This document shows, piece after piece, positions 32,601-37,737 of a stretch of 37,737 nucleotides of DNA (its first letter is position 1; every line of letters starts with the position of its first letter). Below the pieces are notes generated by a model that searched no databases, was not told where the DNA came from, and saw only the letters and a list, made by a program, of their open reading frames with translations. Both the position numbers and the translations under genes were made by a program. The stretch comes from Acanthaster planci (Eukaryota > Echinodermata > Asteroidea > Valvatida > Acanthasteridae): assembly GCF_001949145.1 (NCBI RefSeq), contig NW_019091392.1, positions 1,064,219-1,101,955 on the forward strand, given 5' to 3'.

Positions 32601-33867
32601 TTTGCATCAGTGGGTTGCTGTAAAACTCTCCTCGCAAAATACGGAGACAAACGCGGGTAGTTGGCGTTGTTCAAGGCAATGTGAGGCTGCGACGCGTGAA
32701 GACTGGCCCCATTTTTTCTCTTTCTTTTGCGCAACTGTTGTAAAGACGCGAATAGTAAAAAAAAACCACAAAGTATTTTTTTTCTCCCCATGAAACCTCG
32801 TTAATATTGGTCGGTTTTAGCAGGGATATTTATCACTCTGATTTGGGACCAAGTTTACTTAATAGATTTGCCTTTCTATAGAAAAAGAGATGAAAGGGAT
32901 TTGTGTTTTGTTGTTTCGGATGGAAAAGCTGGAGACCAGAAAAAAATTCTTTTTATACTGCAGGACCATTTTTGAAATACTTCTTTAACTAAATCAACAC
33001 ATACAAAATATCACTAGACCGAGACAAACTCTATTTTACATCTACTTATGAGAATCTTTTCTACTTGAGGTCAAAGTTAGCGTTAGAATAAATTTAAAAA
33101 AAACTTTAACGTTCCAGTGCATATAATATATAACTTTCTACGTCTGTCAACCTTGGCTGCATTGTTCATATGCACACCCTTGCCAATCTACTACATGTGG
33201 ATGCCTTAAGCTTAATAAAAGAATTCGCTCAGGAGAAAAGGTCAATCAAAGTGCATGTGAAAATATTGGTTTTCAGTCGATCTGTGCTACTAAGAAGGAA
33301 AAATTTCTCAGCAATACATTTTTTCGGCCTGGTACCTTTGTGAATATAACTTGTTTTGGAGAAGAAAGGTGACTCGTGGCTGCCTGGTATCCGACACAAG
33401 ACTTTTTGAAGGAACGTGTGGCATTCTATTGCTTTGCATTCAAATCTCTGATAAAGCATGGAGAATAATGGCTGAATTGTTGTCAACACTGTTCGAGACA
33501 CTGACTTCCAACATTTCTGTTCTAAATACCCTAAAGTTAACCATTTGTTTTCATATTATATGCAGATCATAAGACATAGTTCTCCACTAAACTAGCAATG
33601 TCTGCAAATTGAACCAACCCTGTCTTGAATACCAGACAGACGACGGTTACTTTTATATATTTTTTCCTTGGCTGTTCTTTCCAATTCCACGTTCCAGGAG
33701 CTAAGCGGAAGGATGGAGCCAAGAAACGCAAGCTGGGTCGCAATCCCCGTGTGCCCTTCTCCCCTGCCCAGGTCACCACACTGGAGCAGAAGTTCCGCTG
33801 TACCCACTACCTGAGCAGCATCGACGTGGCCGAGCTGTCTGCAGCGCTCAACCTGTCCGAGAATAGG
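29064..33867 (+). CDS. msxlx: Msx-like (Msxlx) homeobox transcription factor, 5' two exons
   Basis: This is a nuclear DNA-binding regulator of the Msx-related ANTP/NK class. Exon 1 gives 199 residues plus one base and exon 2 gives 56 more. In order: a Ser/Pro/Leu-rich N-terminus, a His/Gln run (about 84-97), the eh1 repressor motif FSIAGIL (117-123), the SUMO motif VKTE (163-166), a Trp motif FSWLQCTRYKPPR (185-197) like WMQSPRFSPP of Msx, a basic stretch (202-211), then homeodomain positions 1-44 starting GRNPRVPFSPAQ. The helix-1 and helix-2 core residues (Leu16, Phe20, Leu26, Leu34, Leu40) are present. The rest of helix 3 is on an exon beyond the window. Msxlx is preferred over true Msx because RNPRVPFSPAQ replaces RKPRTPFTTAQ and helix 2 diverges; another NK-class gene is possible. 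Confidence 0.8.
29662..33697 (+). other. Intron 1 of homeobox gene
   Basis: A 4-kb AT-rich intron. Two denser CpG-containing blocks stand out: about 31.0-31.2 kb (with GGTTTAATTACTCC and CGTCGCGACG) and about 32.1-32.4 kb (with CGATCGATCG). Both are candidate intronic enhancers. No additional exon is recognised. Confidence 0.5.
33698..33867 (+). CDS. msxlx: Homeobox gene exon 2: homeodomain residues 1-44
   Basis: The acceptor is CACGTTCCAG ending at 33697 and the donor is AGG|GTGAGT. It encodes AKRKDGAKKRKL, then homeodomain positions 1-44 (33736-33867): arm and helix 1 GRNPRVPFSPAQVTTLEQKF, then YLSSIDVAELSAALNLSENR. The break between homeodomain residues 44 and 45 is a classic intron site in ANTP-class genes. 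Reading into the intron gives a stop at 33922-33924. Confidence 0.92.
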
Positions 33868-35157
33868 GTGAGTACATGGTATCGCGGTAACCCCCAAACA
33901 CCCCAGGGAGCGAAGGCGCCGTAAGCCACGCCCAAATGACTTGGCTTCGTCTTCCAATAGCGTGTGCCTCCGTGGAAGCAGCAGCCAATTCCTGAAAGAA
34001 GTGTGCTAATGCTGGCCGTAGCCAGTTGATTCTGACATGGCTATACCTGGCTTGAGGTAAATGCTTGACGAATTTAATTTAGTCAACCTTGGTCACTATT
34101 TGCTCCCTTTTAGAGTTCGGGTTTCGTTGAGTAAGTTTAACATCCATACCTCGGACTCTTCAACGTTATTGTTTTGAAATAAAATGAAAAAGCATGAAAA
34201 AAGTTTTGCCCCTGTTGAGAAACAAAACCAGTCAAGTAAAGAAAGGACTGCATACATGACTGCATTTATCTCTTCGACACATAATGACGTTTCATGGAAT
34301 TGGCAACTTGCCCTATCAAGACGAGTAGGTTTTAAAAATTCGACAGATACTCATTGGCCTGGATTATGTACACGCTGATACATTTGTTCCCGAAATCTTT
34401 TGAACTATGTAACCACTCCAGGGTTTAATTCATTCATTCTGATTGGGCTTCTCGCGCTGGGAATGCAGGCGTGATTGGTTTGTAACACACCGGATTTCTC
34501 TCAGTCTTGAATCCGGATACAGTCGGTGCTAAAGCGCATGTACCCCCATCGGATCCATACTTTCGATCCTAAAATCCCACCGATTCCCCCGCGCCGGGGA
34601 AATTTAACAAATCGACGCCATTTGTGGTTAATAGTTGAGATGATTTACGGGGCTATCCGTGTGAAGATATTGTATTAATAGATTGTGTACAATTCACCAT
34701 TGTCAGCCGGTGGACTGTGGCGTGGTGGTATTTTCAGGTAAATTTCTTTTATCGTTTTCTAGTTACACAACCGTGGTTTTTGTGGGGTTGCAGCGGTGGA
34801 AATTGCATTCCTCAAAAAAATGGTGTTAGGACAAATGCATGCAGTTGCATTCGTAGAAACCACAGTCTGAAACTCAATCTCGTGTAGATTCATCATAATA
34901 GTGATATCAATCTACTCGGGCTAAATGAAGGAACAGTCCTGATTTTTAATCCTTTCTTATGGCAAGTCTCCGCCGAGTAATTAATAAAAAAACGCAAGAA
35001 ATAATTTCAATATGCAATAACTTGCAACAAAACGTTTCTCATTAAAAGTCTTAACAAGTGCTGGAGAGTGCCAAATTTTATATTGGAAAAATAGCTTGCA
35101 TCAGGAGCGTTCTCTAAACAACAACATAATTAATTGGCTGACTGTACGATGGTTCAA

Positions 35158-35174
35158 ATATATATATATATATT
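35158..35174. repeat. Short (TA)n microsatellite
   Basis: An ATATATATATATATA run in otherwise AT-rich intron sequence. Confidence 0.8.
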
Positions 35175-37660
35175 AATATCAGCCAATGAGATCTTTACTT
35201 CAAATAACAGCCTACTCCATATCAGAAAAGTGGTCACAACACTTGGAAGCGATTGATATTCGAGCCTATTGCCTACGAATAGCAAATATTTGAAGGGCCA
35301 AGTTTCTTGTTCTTTCACAGTGTGATACGGAGGGTTAAAAAAATAATGGCCCTGCACTTTTGCCAGTCCTCTTCGTTGCTTGTTACTAGTGTGCATGATT
35401 CATCGGAAAGGACCGTGGCCTAATCAAAATTCTTGCCTAATCTGACTTTTTTCACTCAATGACATCGCGGGTAAGGTCTCATCTCTTCTAGAGCTCCTTA
35501 TACATCGACTCGTCGAGCTGGCTGGCCGGAGAGAGGTTTGTGCCTGCGTCGTCTCACGTGTCGAAATATGGTTTCATCGAATCGACGATACGCGGAACTC
35601 GGGACTGTCAACGGGTTGGGAGCGTCATTGTGTTTCAAAAAATGCTAATTTTGCTATGGCAATCAGCAAAATATGATCATGGTCCTTAACAATGAACGAT
35701 CATCCGAATACATGAAAGTTGAGAACTTGGCGATTGACCCAGTAGGAAAAAACTGGATAACTTGCATGTTATTAGATAATTGATATTTTCCTTGCTCAGA
35801 AACTTTTGAAGCCAGCTCATATAGACAGTCGAATCGAGAGTGGTGGTAAGATGGATACTTTATGGAAAATTGATGAAGTCTTTTTACTTTTAATTTTTTA
35901 AGTTGTTGATTGATATCAGGAGATACGTTGGTGGAATGTTGTTGAAGTCTTTATTGTCAGAATCACGCAAAAGCTGGGAGATAAGCGTTTAGGTTCGAAG
36001 ACAAAGTGAGCTCCATGCGGCGAATGGCAGGCTCTCCAAATTTTAGCCTTCGAAAAATATGCTTCGCTGAAATCGTACGTGCTCAACCTGCTCTTTCGAT
36101 CAATCTTCTCAAAAGTTGGGTCCGTTGTCCTACTCTGAGGATGGACTATAATCATTATGAATATGTTGCATACTGTAAATGCATGATTGTATATGCGTGA
36201 AATATTCGCGTATTTGTTTATCATTCTCTGTGTGTGGCTCAAACCAGGCTGGAGAAAAGAGAGCTTGGCTCACATCCTCAACTTGAATGACTTTTGTGAC
36301 ATCCTATATTCTAACCTGTTAATGTAATCGTAGCCAGCATAGGTGATGGCCACACTCCAGGGGCAACCCTCCGAGTGGCTGGATGGCCTCGCACGCTGCG
36401 ATCTCATCACCCGATAATTGACTTATCGCCTTGCATGTTGTTAAGCCTGTTTCCTGATTATTCAAAACAGCAACGCCCCACCCCATCAATTCTCACTAGC
36501 AAGCCCCATAGCCGTGGGCAACCGAACCGGTTTTTTTTTTTTTTTGAAGACTCGATTATTCAAACGAGCAGTGAAAAGAATTTCTAAATGCAAATGGGTA
36601 ATTTGTCACTCCTATAACCGTTAAGTCAACTCGGCGATAACCAGAGAAGTACATGTTTTTCGTATCACTGTCATAATAATAGTCGTCCTGATTCTATAAA
36701 GTATAATCACAGGAAAATATTCTCTAGCAATTCTATTTTATTTAGTAATACTAGAGAGAGCTGATTCATTCTAGTATCATTTTACGTAGAAGTTCATCTT
36801 TGTCGTGATTCGTGTTTCCTGCGTGTTGTTTTTTGAAAGTTGTGAAGGCAAATACTTCTGATTTGTTTACACCAGCAAAGCATTTTACACTCGCAAATTT
36901 ATACAACTGCTCATTACTTTCGTGTCGGAGTTGACTGAGGGCACCATGCATAGTTAGTATGAGATTTGCAGTCAAGGATATCAGGCATACAGGGAAAATA
37001 ATAATGATAAAATAGTTGCTGAATAAAGCACCACCGCAGGCAAGTCAAAGTGAACAGTGCCGTGGGCATTGGAAACGAGCCTTCCATTAGAAGTAAAGTC
37101 CACTTTATGACGGCTTGGGCAAAAGAACAGATGATTTATGTCTGGAAATTCAAACCAAAATAGCCAGAACCTTGACAGCCTTGGCCGCAGTCCCAAATTC
37201 CTCGGTAAATAATTACATGTACTAACACTGCAGGTGTTTTCATTGAACTCCCTCTGCAATTAAACACGTCTCATGGCATAACCGCAGTTTAAAGATCACT
37301 TCTGAAGGATTTCTCCCACTTAAGCTAGCTTCGTGTACAAAATAAATTTCCAATTTAAATTCAACATTCTAAATATGTTGGAATTTCAAACCACATGAAC
37401 CACATTTCTATTGCGATTTGCGACTGTCTTTTGGGGAACACGTTAAGCGAAGTTACACCACTTTCTTATCAACACTTGTGTCCAAACTTGAGCGTTCGAT
37501 GCGTCAAGGCCCAGACCAACAAACAGGGTGATAGTGTACAGCTCTTCAAAACAACACACAACCTATTAAAACAAAACACAACTGCCCGGGGGAATCTAGC
37601 GAAGTTAACTCGTTTAGTTCACTTCATTGAACCGCGGCATCGGGTCCAGACCCGCTGACT

Positions 37661-37690
37661 GTGGCGGGACGATGCGCGTATACCCGCCAC
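37661..37690. repeat. GC-rich hairpin near right edge
   Basis: The arms GTGGCGGG (37661-37668) and CCCGCCAC (37683-37690) enclose a 14-base loop. A second one, GGCCCC and GGGGCC, closes the window. No known element is recognised. Confidence 0.5.
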
Positions 37691-37737
37691 CAAAAAAACA
37701 CCGGATAAAGTCAAAAACGGCCCCCGGGGAAGGGGCC

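Larger units (their letters stand above)
33868..37737 (+). other. Intron 2 of homeobox gene (runs off window)
   Basis: I searched for a codon run for V-K-I-W-F-Q-N-R-R in all frames and saw none, so the third coding exon must be further right. CpG-containing blocks at about 34.43-34.74 and 35.47-35.64 kb (the latter with TCACGTG) look like possible conserved elements. A T-run occurs at about 36530-36545. Confidence 0.55.

Overview
The window is animal nuclear DNA: short exons with canonical splice sites, long AT-rich introns, microsatellites, a MITE and about 16 kb of intergenic DNA. It carries parts of two plus-strand genes. From about 0.3 to 12.7 kb lies the 3' two-thirds of a cyclic-nucleotide-gated (CNG) channel gene of the alpha class, from S5 to the stop codon. 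From 29.06 kb a homeobox gene of the Msx-like (Msxlx) type starts, and it runs off the right edge. Invertebrate deuterostomes (hemichordate, echinoderm or amphioxus) are known for Msxlx genes and for an ordered pharyngeal cluster (nkx2.1, nkx2.2, msxlx, pax1/9, slc25a21, mipol1, foxA). That makes an invertebrate deuterostome the likely source, but the species cannot be fixed from the sequence.

The CNG gene resolves into 14 exons whose phases all match. They encode S5, turret, pore, S6, C-linker, the cyclic-nucleotide-binding domain (CNBD), a coiled coil and a long acidic, serine-rich tail. The most striking feature is a tandem pair of pore exons at 1918-1996 and 2511-2589. Both are 79 nt, with the same phases and the same donor. 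One encodes the classical TTIGET selectivity filter, the other TTIGGT, in which glycine replaces the calcium-binding pore glutamate, as in CNGB subunits. Using both exons gives an immediate stop codon and skipping both shifts the frame, so they must be mutually exclusive. This would be a splice switch of ion selectivity inside one CNG alpha gene. Other oddities are a GC-AG intron inside the CNBD C-helix, Asn at the position of the cGMP-selective Asp604, and a 36-nt micro-exon in the coiled coil.

From 12.8 to 29.0 kb I see no clear gene. This interval holds a 401-bp foldback hAT-type MITE with a perfect 8-bp target duplication, a perfect 52-bp tandem repeat, possible decayed coding segments on the minus strand (18.0-20.0 kb), and several CpG-richer, palindrome-containing blocks that could be enhancers.

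The homeobox gene has a first exon (29064-29661) with an eh1 repressor motif, a SUMO motif and an Msx-type Trp motif. Its second exon (33698-33867) ends exactly at homeodomain position 44. The exon for the rest of recognition helix 3 is not found before the window ends.
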